Source: Sphingomonas sp.
Lineage (GTDB): Bacteria; Pseudomonadota; Alphaproteobacteria; Sphingomonadales; Sphingomonadaceae
Direction: 5' to 3'
Length of the DNA stretch: 64,000 nucleotides
Assembly (NCBI RefSeq): GCF_019635515.1
Contig: NZ_JAHBZI010000002.1
Coordinates: 537,664-601,663, forward strand
In this document: positions 1 through 8,324 of the stretch, piece after piece
How the letters are laid out: each line of letters starts with the position of its first letter
Position numbering within the stretch: position 1 is the stretch's first letter
Notes under the pieces: generated by a model
Seen by the model: only the letters and a program-made list of their open reading frames with translations
Database searches by the model: none
Told to the model about the DNA's origin: nothing
Position numbers and translations under genes: made by a program

Positions 1-53
1 AGAAAGCACCGGCGAAAAGAGCTCCGGCCAAGAAGGCGGCGGCGAAGAAGTGA
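1..53 (+). CDS. C-terminal tail of a truncated Lys/Ala/Pro-rich protein
   Basis: Only the last 16 codons are in the window. They read KAPAKRAPAKKAAAKK and end in TGA at 51-53. Such basic tails occur at the C-termini of DNA-binding proteins in sphingomonads, for example topoisomerase I or histone-like proteins, but the visible part is too short to choose. The stop overlaps the GTG start of the next gene, so the two are probably co-transcribed. Confidence 0.6.
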   Translation, partial: KAPAKRAPAKKAAAKK

Positions 54-454
54 GCGCGGGGCCCGGCACTGGTCTGCGCGTACCGCGCTGGGCGCTCTTC
101 GGCGTGATGGCGGTGATTGTCACCGCGATCGCGGTGGGTTGGGTCAACAGCGAGCGGCGGCTCGCCGAGGAAGCGGCGCGCTACATGCTGGTCGAGGAGT
201 TTCGCACCTCCGTCGCCAGCGAGCCGCTGCGCGCCTGTCTCGATGAAATCGGAGCAAATGCACTTGCTCTGCAGGAGCGCTGGGGATCGCCCAAGGGGCT
301 TCCCCAGACCCAGCGCAAGCGCAACCCCGAGCGCTCGATCCAGATCGATGTGGTCGATCGCGGCAACTACCGGCTGGTGCGCTTCTCGGCTCAGAATGCG
401 CGGCCGCTATACCCATCCGAACAGGCCGTACTGGATCGGTGCATCGCTGCCTGA
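50..454 (+). CDS. Small membrane-anchored hypothetical protein
   Basis: This 134-residue protein starts at a GTG that overlaps the stop codon of the preceding gene by 4 bases. A short basic N-terminus (VPRW) is followed by one hydrophobic segment at about residues 14-31, so it should be an inner-membrane protein with a soluble domain of about 100 residues, probably periplasmic. Two cysteines (in RACLDE and DRCIAA) could form a disulfide. I do not recognise the family. Tight coupling to the upstream Lys-rich protein suggests an operon but does not reveal a function. Confidence 0.7.
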   Translation: MSAGPGTGLRVPRWALFGVMAVIVTAIAVGWVNSERRLAEEAARYMLVEEFRTSVASEPLRACLDEIGANALALQERWGSPKGLPQTQRKRNPERSIQIDVVDRGNYRLVRFSAQNARPLYPSEQAVLDRCIAA

Positions 455-493
455 CCGAACCGCGCCCTTAGCCGTGCGCAACATGCGCGACGG

Positions 494-886
494 CTAGAGC
501 AGACGCAGGATCAGCCAGCCGGCCAGTCCGAGCTGGATCAGCAGGGTCGCCGTCACGCCGAGCGCTCGCGGCAGCGGCGGCGGGCCTTTCGAGGGAATGT
601 AAAGACCGATCGCGTGAAGCAGCCGCGCGGTAACGAAGGCGACCGCGAAATACATCAGGATCCGGGGATCGGCGCCGCCATATTCGAGCAGGCCGATCAG
701 GATCAGCGCGATCGGCGCGTTTTCGGCGAGATTGCCATGTGCCCGGCTGGCCGAGGTGAGGCCGGGATCGTCGCCCAGGCCGAACGCGGTGCGCGTCCGG
801 AAGCGGTTGCGGATCGTGTCGAGCGCGAGAAGCACGAGCAGGATCGCCAGCGCGGCGGCGGTGAAGCCGGTAATCGGCAGGTGCAT
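494..886 (-). CDS. MAPEG family membrane protein
   Basis: The 130-residue protein has four hydrophobic segments and the MAPEG pattern: a conserved Arg/Asn region after helix 1 (SRAHGNLAENAPIAL) and an ARLLHAIG-type helix 3. Eukaryotic MAPEG members are glutathione S-transferases or leukotriene synthases; bacterial members are mostly uncharacterised inner-membrane proteins. I chose ATG 886 because a GGGGGAG ribosome-binding site lies six bases upstream; an in-frame TTG at 901 has none. It converges on the gene ending at 454. Family assignment is fairly sure, substrate is unknown. Confidence 0.85.
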   Translation of the reverse strand: MHLPITGFTAAALAILLVLLALDTIRNRFRTRTAFGLGDDPGLTSASRAHGNLAENAPIALILIGLLEYGGADPRILMYFAVAFVTARLLHAIGLYIPSKGPPPLPRALGVTATLLIQLGLAGWLILRLL

Positions 887-969
887 GGTCGTCTCCCCCA
901 AAAAATCGGGAGGAGGCTAGTCGCCGGTGACGGCTAAGTCGATCAGGCGGCGCGAGGCGTTGTCTTCGC

Positions 970-1266
970 TCAGGCGGCGCGGGCCTGGGTCATGACCAGC
1001 CACGCGCGCGCGGCCTTCTGCGCTTCGATGATCTCGCGCGCGGTCATGTCTTCGCTGATCTCCGCGCGGCAATCCTTGGCGCGCTCGTCGCCGGACATCG
1101 CCGCGAGGTTGAACCACTTATGCGCTTCGATCAGATCGATATCCATGCCCTCGGCGCCGCTCGAATAGACGACGCCCAGATCATAGCATGCATTCGAATC
1201 CCCGCGCGCCGCATCGCGGAGCCGGCTTTCCATCAGAAACTGTGCGCTCTTGAGGCTGTTGCCCAT
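970..1266 (-). CDS. Sel1-like repeat protein
   Basis: This is a short 98-residue soluble protein. Residues about 15-65 contain a Sel1/TPR-like helical repeat (ARGDSNACYDLGVVYSSG followed by DLIEAHKWFNLAAMSGDERA), the AxxxLGxxY...A..W...AA..G.. signature. Such repeats mediate protein-protein contacts; no enzymatic role is implied. I start at ATG 1266, where the Sel1 homology begins. The open frame runs further upstream to about 1602, but that extension is low-complexity and crosses the inverted-repeat element, so I reject it. Confidence 0.8.
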   Translation of the reverse strand: MGNSLKSAQFLMESRLRDAARGDSNACYDLGVVYSSGAEGMDIDLIEAHKWFNLAAMSGDERAKDCRAEISEDMTAREIIEAQKAARAWLVMTQARAA

Positions 1267-1332
1267 GTCGCTTCCCCTTATCCACCCACCCTCGGGTAGA
1301 TGCAGGGTTTCGCAGCCAATCTGACAACAAAT

Positions 1333-1349
1333 GGTTAACAGCGTTAACC
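1333..1349. promoter_or_regulatory. Small palindrome GGTTAAC-AGC-GTTAACC
   Basis: A perfect 7-base inverted repeat with a three-base centre lies in the gap between the sel1-like gene (start 1266, minus strand) and the structured element. It is AT-rich against a GC-rich background, as expected for an operator or promoter region of the sel1-like gene. The binding protein is unknown. Confidence 0.35.
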
Positions 1350-1355
1350 GTGATT

Positions 1356-1621
1356 GGCCTGACCTTCGCCACCGATGACGGCCGTGATCGCCCGGAGACG
1401 GGCGCTGGCAAGAAAGCTCACGCAGCGCGGGCTGGTGGCCCGCGCAAGGGGGCTGACGCAGTCCAGCGTTCGTCTCCGGGCGACCGCGAAGCGGCGGGCG
1501 CATTTTGGCGTTGGGCGGCGTCATTCGTCGGTCCTGACGGCACCACGTCACTCCCTCCTCATTTCTTGCCAACGCCAAAATGCGCTCCGCCCCGACCGCC
1601 ATCGGTGGCGAAGGTCAGGCC
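1356..1621. repeat. Nested inverted-repeat element with cloverleaf-like folding
   Basis: About 266 bases are organised as nested stems. The outer arms, 1356-1377 and 1600-1621, are a perfect 22-base inverted repeat beginning GGCCTGACCTTCGCCACC. Inside are two side arms. One pairs about 1390-1409 with 1462-1481 (CGCCCGGAGACG / CGTCTCCGGGCG, extended by CGCTGG / CCAGCG) and is capped by a GCGCGGGC/GCCCGCGC hairpin. The other pairs 1498-1514 with 1569-1585 perfectly (GCGCATTTTGGCGTTGG). The right end abuts the panC stop codon at 1622. It could be a structured RNA, a MITE-like repeat or an elaborate terminator. Confidence 0.7.
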
Positions 1622-2461
1622 CTATTCATAGGTGACGGCGATGTTGTCGATCAGGCGGACGCCGCCGATCCGGGCGGCGGCGAGCAGGCGCATCGGCTGA
1701 CCTTCTTGCGGGCTGTCCAGCGTCGCGGCATCACGCAATTCGACATAATCGACATCGAAGCCGGCGGCGCTCAGCGTATCGATCGCCTGCGCCAGCGCTG
1801 CCGCCGGATCGCCGCCGGTGGCGATGGCGCGCTCGGCGGCGCCCAGTGCCCGGGGGAGCGCCACCGCCCTGGCGCGGTCCTCGGGCAGCAGATAGACATT
1901 GCGCGAGGAGAGCGCGAGGCCGTCATCCTCGCGCTGGGTCGGTACGCTCTGGATCGTGAGCGGCAGCTTGAGATCGTCGACCATGCGGCGGATGACCGCC
2001 AGTTGCTGCCAGTCCTTCTCGCCGAACAGCGCGACATCGGGCCGCACCTGATCGAACAGCCGCGCGACCACCGTGGTCACGCCATCGAAATGGCCAGGGC
2101 GGTGCGCGCCATCGAGCATGTCGCCGATCGCGCTCGCCTTCACATCGATCTCGGGTCCGTTGGGGTACATTTCCTCGACGGCCGGCATCCACAGCAGATC
2201 GACGCCGGCGCCCGACAGCATCCGCGAGTCGGCCTGCTCCTTGCGCGGATATTGGGCGAAATCCTCATTGGGTCCGAACTGGGTGGGATTGACGAAGATC
2301 GAGACGACCACGCGGTCGGCGGCCAATTTCGCCTCCTCGACCAATGCCATATGCCCCGCGTGCAGCGCGCCCATGGTCGGCACCAGCGCCACGCGTAGCC
2401 CTTCCGCCCGGTAGGCGGAAATCGTCTCGCGCAGCGCTTCGAGGCGACGGATGGTTTGCAC
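1622..2461 (-). CDS. panC: Pantothenate synthetase (pantoate--beta-alanine ligase)
   Basis: The 279-residue protein joins D-pantoate and beta-alanine with ATP to give pantothenate, the coenzyme A precursor, in the cytoplasm. It has the family nucleotidyl-transferase HxGH motif (GALHAGHMAL, His34 and His37), the VSIFVNPTQFGPNEDF substrate-binding stretch, the FGEKDWQQL motif, and the later LSSRN motif. Length is normal for PanC. The start ATG 2461 begins directly with MQTIRRL. It is transcribed away from mipZ; no panB lies next to it. The stop codon abuts an unusual inverted-repeat element. Confidence 0.97.
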   Translation of the reverse strand: MQTIRRLEALRETISAYRAEGLRVALVPTMGALHAGHMALVEEAKLAADRVVVSIFVNPTQFGPNEDFAQYPRKEQADSRMLSGAGVDLLWMPAVEEMYPNGPEIDVKASAIGDMLDGAHRPGHFDGVTTVVARLFDQVRPDVALFGEKDWQQLAVIRRMVDDLKLPLTIQSVPTQREDDGLALSSRNVYLLPEDRARAVALPRALGAAERAIATGGDPAAALAQAIDTLSAAGFDVDYVELRDAATLDSPQEGQPMRLLAAARIGGVRLIDNIAVTYE

Positions 2462-2542
2462 GCGTTAACACTTTCGATAAGACAGGGAGCGCGGCCTTCT
2501 ATGGGGGAGGGGCGGCACGATCAATAACGGAAGTTGAGTAGC

Positions 2543-3337
2543 TTGAGCGACGATCCGAAGCGGCTGCACGTCCTGGTTTTCGCCAATGAGAAGGGCGGCA
2601 CCGGCAAGTCCACGACCGCGGTGCATGCGGCGATCGCCCTCGCCTTCAAGGGCGCCCGGGTCGCCTGCTTCGATCTCGATCATCGCCAGCGCACGATGGG
2701 CCGCTACCTCGACAATCGCCGGGAGACGATCCGGCGCACCGGGCGCGAGTTGCCGATGCCGGTCTACGAGACCCATGACGGCGAGAGCATGGACTTCTTC
2801 TCGTCGACGCTTGAGCGGCTGGGCGAAGATGCCGATTTCCTCGTGATCGACACGCCGGGCCGCGACGATCGCTTCGCGCGGATCGCGGTCACCAATGCCG
2901 ACACGCTGGTGACGCCGATGAACGACAGCTTCGTCGATTTCGACCTGATCGGGCAGGTCGATCCCGAGACCTTCCGCGTCTCGCGCCCGAGCTTCTATTC
3001 CGAGATGATCTGGGATTCGCGCAAGCGCCGCGCCAAGGCCGATGGCGAGAGCATCGACTGGGTCGTGCTGCGCAACCGCATGCAGCATATCGAGGCGCGC
3101 AACATGAAGCGCGTCTCCGAAGCGATCGACCAGCTTTCCAAGCGGGTCGGCTTCCGGGTGATCTCCGGCCTGTCGGAACGCGTCATCTATCGCGAGCTGT
3201 TTCCGCAGGGGCTGACCATGCTCGATTCGGGCGAATTCGGCGCGATGGGGCTCAGTCATGTCGCCGCGCGGCAGGAACTGCGCGAGATGATGGCGGGGCT
3301 GGCGCTGCCCGAAGTCGCGCTGCCACTGTTCGCATGA
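2543..3337 (+). CDS. mipZ: MipZ-type division-plane ATPase (ParA/MinD superfamily)
   Basis: This 264-residue protein resembles Caulobacter MipZ, which forms a bipolar gradient by interacting with ParB and restricts FtsZ to mid-cell. The deviant Walker A motif KGGTGKST lies at residues 17-24; DLDHRQRTMGRYLDNR and FLVIDTPGRDD are the switch regions typical of MipZ rather than ParA. The start is a TTG; I prefer 2543 to an upstream TTG at 2534 because a GGAA-type ribosome-binding site is about ten bases before 2543. A small J-domain gene follows 13 bases downstream. Presence of MipZ supports an alphaproteobacterial host. Confidence 0.92.
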   Translation: MSDDPKRLHVLVFANEKGGTGKSTTAVHAAIALAFKGARVACFDLDHRQRTMGRYLDNRRETIRRTGRELPMPVYETHDGESMDFFSSTLERLGEDADFLVIDTPGRDDRFARIAVTNADTLVTPMNDSFVDFDLIGQVDPETFRVSRPSFYSEMIWDSRKRRAKADGESIDWVVLRNRMQHIEARNMKRVSEAIDQLSKRVGFRVISGLSERVIYRELFPQGLTMLDSGEFGAMGLSHVAARQELREMMAGLALPEVALPLFA

Positions 3338-3350
3338 CGGCGCGCGCCTG

Positions 3351-3614
3351 ATGGCCAAGATGCTCCTGGCCGCGGCGATCGTCGCGGCGATCTATTATAT
3401 GTTCATCAGGCCGCGCCCGAAGCCGGCGATGAAGCCGCAGCGCTCGCTCGGCGAGGAAGAGGCGCGCGCGATCCTGGGCGTGGCGCCGGATGCCGATGCC
3501 GAAGCGATCCGCGCGGCGCACCGCCGTCTGGTGACCGCGCTCCATCCCGACAAGGGGGGCTCGGCCGAGCTTACCCGGCGGATCAACACGGCGCGCGATA
3601 CCTTGCTTGGATAA
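3351..3614 (+). CDS. Membrane-anchored J-domain (DnaJ-like) protein
   Basis: An 87-residue protein with one N-terminal transmembrane segment (residues about 4-19) followed by a compact J domain. The domain contains the HPD motif (LHPDKGG, about residues 64-70) needed to stimulate the ATPase of a DnaK/Hsp70 partner. The layout, TM plus J domain with GG after HPD, is like TIM14/Pam18 and its bacterial relatives. It follows mipZ by 13 bases and is probably co-transcribed. The client or location-specific role cannot be told from sequence. Confidence 0.88.
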   Translation: MAKMLLAAAIVAAIYYMFIRPRPKPAMKPQRSLGEEEARAILGVAPDADAEAIRAAHRRLVTALHPDKGGSAELTRRINTARDTLLG

Positions 3615-3639
3615 ATCCTCCCCGCGCCCCGGGGAGGAT
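3615..3639. terminator. Hairpin after the J-domain gene
   Basis: A 9-bp stem (3615-3623 with 3631-3639, ATCCTCCCC/GGGGAGGAT) and a 7-base loop immediately follow the stop codon of the J-domain gene. No T-run follows, so it may be a weak or factor-assisted terminator or an mRNA-stabilising hairpin. Confidence 0.45.
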
Positions 3640-3697
3640 CATGTTGCAACTTCCTGCTCGCTGGCGGATTAGCCCCGTACCAATCCCCGGAGGCACC

Positions 3698-5086
3698 ATG
3701 ACCCATCGTTTCGATCCCACTTCGCTGCGCGAGTACGACATTCGCGGAATCGTTGGCGAGGCGCTCGGGCCCGATGACGCGCGGGCGATCGGGCGGGGTT
3801 TCGCGACGCTGCTGCGCCGGGCCGGCGGGCGGCGGGTCGCGGTGGGGATGGATGGGCGCGTCTCCTCGCCGATGCTGCGCGATGCGCTGGTCGCGGGGCT
3901 GACCGCTTCCGGCTGCGACGTGGTGCGCACCGGCATGGGGCCGACGCCGATGCTCTATTATGCCGAGGCGACGCTAGAGGTGGACGGCGCCATCCAGATA
4001 ACCGGCAGCCATAATCCCGGCAATTACAATGGCTTCAAGATGGTGTTCCAGCATCTTCCGTTTTTCGGCGAGGACATCCAGACGATCGGCAAGCTGGCGG
4101 CGGAAGGCGATTGGGAGGAAGGCGACGGCAGCGAGACGGTCACCGACGCCGATGTCGAGGATCTGTATGTCAGCCGGTTGTTCGCGGGCTATGCCGGCGG
4201 TGCGTACCGGATCGGCTGGGACTGCGGCAATGGCGCCGCCGGCAACGTCATCGAGAAGCTCGTCAAGCTGCTGCCGGGTGAGCATCACACGCTGTTCACC
4301 GAAGTGGACGGCAATTTCCCCAATCATCATCCCGATCCTACCGAGGAAAAGAATCTCGCCGATCTCAAGAAGCTTGTCGCCGACAAGCGGCTCGATTTCG
4401 GACTGGCCTTCGACGGCGATGGCGACCGGGTCGGTGCGATCGATGGCTCGGGCCGGGTGATCTGGGGCGATCAGCTTCTCTCCATTCTGGCGGTGCCGGT
4501 GCTGCGCAAGGATCCCGGCGCGACGATCATCGCCGATGTGAAGGCCAGCCAGATGCTCTACGACCGCGTCGCCGAGCTCGGCGGGCAGCCGCTGATGTGG
4601 AAGACCGGGCACAGCCTGATCAAGACCAAGATGAAGGAAACCGGCGCGCCGCTGGCGGGCGAGATGAGCGGGCATATCTTCTTCGCGCAGGATTATTACG
4701 GCTTTGACGACGCGCAATATGCCGCGGTCCAGCTGATCAACGCCGTCCACATCATCGGCAAATCCATGACCGAGATCCGCAGCGACATGCCCGAATTCAT
4801 CAACACCCCGGAGATGCGCTTCCAGGTCGATGAGAGCCGCAAGTTCGCGGTGGTCGAGGAAGTGCTGGCCCGGCTCGAAGCCGAAGACGCGGACGTCAAC
4901 CGCACCGATGGCGCGCGGGTCAACACCCCCGATGGCTGGTGGCTGCTGCGCGCGTCGAACACGCAGGACGTGCTGGTCGCGCGGGCCGAGGCGAGGTCGC
5001 AGGAGGGCCTCGACCGGCTGATGGCGCAGATCGACGCCCAGCTGGCGGCAAGCGGGCTGGCGCGCGGGCCGCAGGCAGCGCACTAG
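3698..5086 (+). CDS. Phosphomannomutase/phosphoglucomutase
   Basis: A 462-residue alpha-D-phosphohexomutase that interconverts mannose-6-P/mannose-1-P or glucose-6-P/glucose-1-P for polysaccharide and LPS precursors. The phosphoserine loop TGSHNP places the catalytic Ser at residue 104; the Mg-binding loop DGDGDR is at 239-244; the sugar-binding GEMSGH loop and the C-terminal phosphate-binding RASNT region are present. This resembles Pseudomonas AlgC. ATG 3698 has a CGGAGG ribosome-binding site five bases upstream. Its stop overlaps the stop of convergent hutC by 4 bases (CTAG). Confidence 0.95.
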   Translation: MTHRFDPTSLREYDIRGIVGEALGPDDARAIGRGFATLLRRAGGRRVAVGMDGRVSSPMLRDALVAGLTASGCDVVRTGMGPTPMLYYAEATLEVDGAIQITGSHNPGNYNGFKMVFQHLPFFGEDIQTIGKLAAEGDWEEGDGSETVTDADVEDLYVSRLFAGYAGGAYRIGWDCGNGAAGNVIEKLVKLLPGEHHTLFTEVDGNFPNHHPDPTEEKNLADLKKLVADKRLDFGLAFDGDGDRVGAIDGSGRVIWGDQLLSILAVPVLRKDPGATIIADVKASQMLYDRVAELGGQPLMWKTGHSLIKTKMKETGAPLAGEMSGHIFFAQDYYGFDDAQYAAVQLINAVHIIGKSMTEIRSDMPEFINTPEMRFQVDESRKFAVVEEVLARLEAEDADVNRTDGARVNTPDGWWLLRASNTQDVLVARAEARSQEGLDRLMAQIDAQLAASGLARGPQAAH

Positions 5087-5742
5087 GCTGCGCCGGGCTT
5101 GAACTCCGCGGTGAGGTCGTAGCGGTCGCCGGGGAAGAGCTGTTCGACGCGGGTGACCGGCATATCGATGCGCCACGTCTGGCGCTCGATCAGCAGGCAG
5201 GCCTTGCCGGCGGGCATTTTGAGCAGTCCGGCCTGTTCGGTATTGGCCTCGACCGCGCGGATCTGGTGGCGGGCGCGGGTCCAGGGGACATGGCTAAGCA
5301 GCCAGCCGCCGGGGGAGATTTCCGCGAACGCCTCGGTTTCCGCCTGCGGGACGGCGGCGAGGAAGATCGTGCGAGCCTCAAGGCAGAGCGGGCGATCCGC
5401 GGCGTAATGGACGCCGGTGACGATGAGTTCGCCGCCATCCGTCTGGCGATCGAGCAATTCCCAGCGATAGGCTTCGCCGCGCGCGGCGATCATCGCGGCG
5501 AGATCGGGGACTTCGAGCACTGCGGAATGGACCTGCGGATCGGCGACGAACGACCCCGCCTTGCGGCGGCGCTCGATCAGGCCGGCACGGGCGAGACGGG
5601 TGAGCGCCTTGTTGACCGTCGCGCGCGAGCAGCCATAGGAGGCGACCAGCTCATGCTCGAACGGAATGCGCATCCCCGGGCGCCATTCGCCCGAATGGAC
5701 GCGGGCCTCGATATCGGAGCGGATGCGCTCCTCGACGGTCAT
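5083..5742 (-). CDS. hutC: HutC, GntR-family repressor of histidine utilisation
   Basis: A 219-residue GntR/HutC-family regulator. Residues about 1-70 form the winged helix-turn-helix (EERIRSDIEARVHSGEWRPGMRIP, then SRATVNKALTRLARAGLIERRRKAGSFV); the rest is a UTRA ligand-binding domain, which in the family senses urocanate. Its ATG overlaps the stop of hutF (ATGA), so it is the second gene of a hutF-hutC operon. By family knowledge it should repress both hut operons through the palindrome at 7093-7110 and autoregulate. Confidence 0.93.
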   Translation of the reverse strand: MTVEERIRSDIEARVHSGEWRPGMRIPFEHELVASYGCSRATVNKALTRLARAGLIERRRKAGSFVADPQVHSAVLEVPDLAAMIAARGEAYRWELLDRQTDGGELIVTGVHYAADRPLCLEARTIFLAAVPQAETEAFAEISPGGWLLSHVPWTRARHQIRAVEANTEQAGLLKMPAGKACLLIERQTWRIDMPVTRVEQLFPGDRYDLTAEFKPGAA

Positions 5743-7076
5743 GCGAGCAGCGACGCGACTGTCTGGCGATAGCGCGCGGCGACCGCAGCGGCGGCGATGT
5801 GGCGGCCTTCGGTCACGATCTTGCGCCCGCCGCGCCACACCGCATCGATCGCGCCGTGGCGGGCGGCGAAGATCCACGCGTCGAGCAAAGTGTCGTCGGC
5901 CATGCCAGCGAGCGCGGGATGATTGGCGTCGAGCGCGACGATGTCGGCGGGGTGGCCGATGGCGATGCCGCCGGTGACGCCGAGCGCCTGCGCGCCGCCA
6001 GCCTGCGCGGCGTCGAACAGGGTGCGGCCGACCGAGGCGCCTTCGCGGGCCAGCAAGGCGCGGCGGCGATGGGCGAGGCGCTGCGAATATTCGATCCCGC
6101 GCAATTCGCCAGCCGCATCGACGAGGATGTTGGAATCGGTGCCGACGCCGATACGCCCACCAGCCTCCAGATAGCGAATCGCCGGAAAGATGCCGTCGCC
6201 GAGATTGGCCTCGGTGACCGGGCACAGGCCAGCGACCGCTTTGCTTGCTGCGAGGCGGTCGCATTCGCCGTTGGTCAGGTGCGTCGAATGGATCAGGCAC
6301 CAGCGGGCATCCACCGCCGCATTGTCCAGTAGCCACTCGACCGGACGCGCGCCGCTCCATGCGATGCACGCCTCGACTTCCTTGGTCTGCTCGGCGGCGT
6401 GAATGTGGATCGGGCCGTTGACGAGCGGGATGATCGCCGCCAGCTCTTCGGGCGTGACGGCGCGAAGCGAATGCGGGGCGATGCCGAGCACCGCGTCCGC
6501 AGGCAGCCTGGCGCGGCTGGCCTCGACCAGGCGCGCAAAGCCATCGACGTCGCTGAGGAACCGGCGCTGGCCGGGGGCGGGGGGGGCGCCGCCGAAATCG
6601 CCATGCGCGTAGAAAACCGGCAGCAGGGTCAGGCCGATGCCGCTCTCCTCCGCCGCGGCGGCGATCGCACCCGCGGTCTCGGCGGGATCGGCGTAACGCC
6701 TGCCGTCCACGTCATTGTGGAGATAGTGGAACTCGCCGACGTGGGTGAAGCCGGTCTCGAGCATCTCGACATAGGCCTGGGCGGTGATCGCGGCGATATC
6801 CTCGGGGGTGAGCCGGTCGAGGAAGCGGTACATCACTTCGCGCCAGCTCCAGAAATCGTCGTCGGGCCGTCCGCGCCGTTCCGACAGGCCAGCCATGCCG
6901 CGCTGGAAGCCGTGGCTGTGGACGTTGCTGAGGCCGGGGAGCGCGATGCCTTGACGTTCGCCGCTGGGCTGGGCGCCGGTTTCGATCGAAGTAATGCGGC
7001 CATCGGCCACGCCGATCCGCACGCTTTTGGCCCAGCCTGTGCCCAGCAACACGCTTTCGAACCACAATGTCTGCAT
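5739..7076 (-). CDS. hutF: Formimidoylglutamate deiminase
   Basis: This 445-residue amidohydrolase converts N-formimidoyl-L-glutamate to N-formyl-L-glutamate and ammonia, the five-step branch of histidine degradation. Metal and substrate motifs are visible: LPGLSNVHSHGFQR near the N-terminus, PIHIHAAEQTKEV in the middle, LIHSTHLT, and GVGTDSN near the C-terminus. ATG 7076 opens the hutF-hutC operon, which faces hutI. An open frame continuing upstream past 7076 is antisense to hutI and is not coding. The presence of HutF agrees with a deformylase (HutG) downstream of hutH. Confidence 0.95.
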   Translation of the reverse strand: MQTLWFESVLLGTGWAKSVRIGVADGRITSIETGAQPSGERQGIALPGLSNVHSHGFQRGMAGLSERRGRPDDDFWSWREVMYRFLDRLTPEDIAAITAQAYVEMLETGFTHVGEFHYLHNDVDGRRYADPAETAGAIAAAAEESGIGLTLLPVFYAHGDFGGAPPAPGQRRFLSDVDGFARLVEASRARLPADAVLGIAPHSLRAVTPEELAAIIPLVNGPIHIHAAEQTKEVEACIAWSGARPVEWLLDNAAVDARWCLIHSTHLTNGECDRLAASKAVAGLCPVTEANLGDGIFPAIRYLEAGGRIGVGTDSNILVDAAGELRGIEYSQRLAHRRRALLAREGASVGRTLFDAAQAGGAQALGVTGGIAIGHPADIVALDANHPALAGMADDTLLDAWIFAARHGAIDAVWRGGRKIVTEGRHIAAAAVAARYRQTVASLLA

Positions 7077-7092
7077 CGCCGGCCTCCTGCAT

Positions 7093-7110
7093 ATTATGTC
7101 TAGACATAAT
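7093..7110. promoter_or_regulatory. HutC operator palindrome in the hutF-hutI divergent promoter
   Basis: A perfect 18-base palindrome, ATTATGTCTAGACATAAT, lies between the divergent starts of hutF (7076) and hutI (7137). It has the TATGT/ACATA half-sites expected of a GntR/HutC operator, and hutC is the neighbouring gene. One site could control both operons. Confidence 0.85.
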
Positions 7111-7136
7111 CGGGCGGCGTGCGCAACATCAGCGGC

Positions 7137-8324
7137 ATGGACCGGCTCTGGACCAATGCCCGACTCGCGACGATGACCGGCGACGGCCTCGGCGTGATCG
7201 AGGACGGCGCGGTTGCCTGTCGTAATGGCCGGATCACGTATGCCGGGCCGCGCGGCGGTGCGCCCGACGCCGCCGAGACGACCGATTGCGGCGGCCGCTG
7301 GATCACGCCGGGCCTGATCGATTGCCACACCCATCTGGTCCACGCCGGCGACCGTGCGGGCGAATGGGCGAAGCGATTGGAAGGTGTCTCCTATGAGGAG
7401 ATCGCCCGCGCCGGCGGCGGCATCCTCTCGACGATGCGCGCCACCCGCGCCGCCAGCGAAGCCGAGCTGGTCTCGCTCGCGCTCCCCCGGCTCGATGCGC
7501 TGCTGGCGGAAGGCGTCACCACCATCGAGATAAAATCGGGCTATGGCCTGACGGTCGAGGACGAGCTCAAGATGCTTCGCGCAGCCCGCGCTCTGGGTGA
7601 TGTTCGCAAAGTTCGCGTCTCGCCGACCTTGCTGGGTGCGCATGCATTGCCGCCCGAATATGCCGGCCGTGCGGACGAATATGTCGATCTGGTGTGCGAG
7701 GCGATGATCCCCGCCGCGATCGGATTGGCGGACGCGGTGGACGCGTTTTGCGAAGGCATCGGGTTTACGCCCGAGCAATCCGGTCATGTGCTCGCGGCAG
7801 CGCGCAGGGCCGGCCTCGCGGTCAAGCTCCATGCCGAGCAATTGTCGGCGCTCAATGGCGCCAGCCTTGCCGCGCGGCACGGCGCGCTCTCGGCCGATCA
7901 TCTCGAACATGCCGATGAAGCCGACGCCAAGGCGATGGCGGCTGCGGGCACGGTCGCGGTGCTGCTGCCGGGCGCTTATTATTTCATGCGCGAGACGCAT
8001 CTGCCGCCGGTCGATCTGTTCCGCACGCATAATGTGCCCATCGCCATCGCCACCGATTGCAACCCGGGCACCTCGCCGACGACCTCGCTGCTGCTGATGC
8101 TCAACATGGGCGCGACGCTGTTTCGCCTGACCGTCAGCGAAGTGTTGCGCGGCGTCACAGTGAACGCCGCGCGGGCGCTGGGCCTGTCGAGCGAGATCGG
8201 CACGCTGGAGGCGGGCAAGGCCTGCGACCTCGCGATCTGGGACATCTCCGACCCCGCCGAGCTGGTCTACCGGATCGGCTTCAACCCCCTGCACGCGCGA
8301 GTGAAAGACGGAATATGCTGCTGA
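7137..8324 (+). CDS. hutI: Imidazolonepropionase
   Basis: A 395-residue amidohydrolase that hydrolyses 4-imidazolone-5-propanoate to formimidoylglutamate, step 3 of histidine breakdown. It has the metal-binding [16 protein letters not shown] loop, the VKLHAEQLS histidine motif, SADHLEH, and the ATDCNPGT aspartate motif. I start at ATG 7137 ([10 protein letters not shown]); a GTG at 7119 in the same frame is possible but sits only 9 bases after the operator. The 3' end overlaps hutH by 10 bases. Confidence 0.95.
   Translation: MDRLWTNARLATMTGDGLGVIEDGAVACRNGRITYAGPRGGAPDAAETTDCGGRWITPGLIDCHTHLVHAGDRAGEWAKRLEGVSYEEIARAGGGILSTMRATRAASEAELVSLALPRLDALLAEGVTTIEIKSGYGLTVEDELKMLRAARALGDVRKVRVSPTLLGAHALPPEYAGRADEYVDLVCEAMIPAAIGLADAVDAFCEGIGFTPEQSGHVLAAARRAGLAVKLHAEQLSALNGASLAARHGALSADHLEHADEADAKAMAAAGTVAVLLPGAYYFMRETHLPPVDLFRTHNVPIAIATDCNPGTSPTTSLLLMLNMGATLFRLTVSEVLRGVTVNAARALGLSSEIGTLEAGKACDLAIWDISDPAELVYRIGFNPLHARVKDGICC

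Noticed and set aside
1267..1602. N-terminal extension of the Sel1-like protein
   Set aside because: The extension is low-complexity Arg/Pro sequence running through the inverted-repeat element; the domain starts at ATG 1266.
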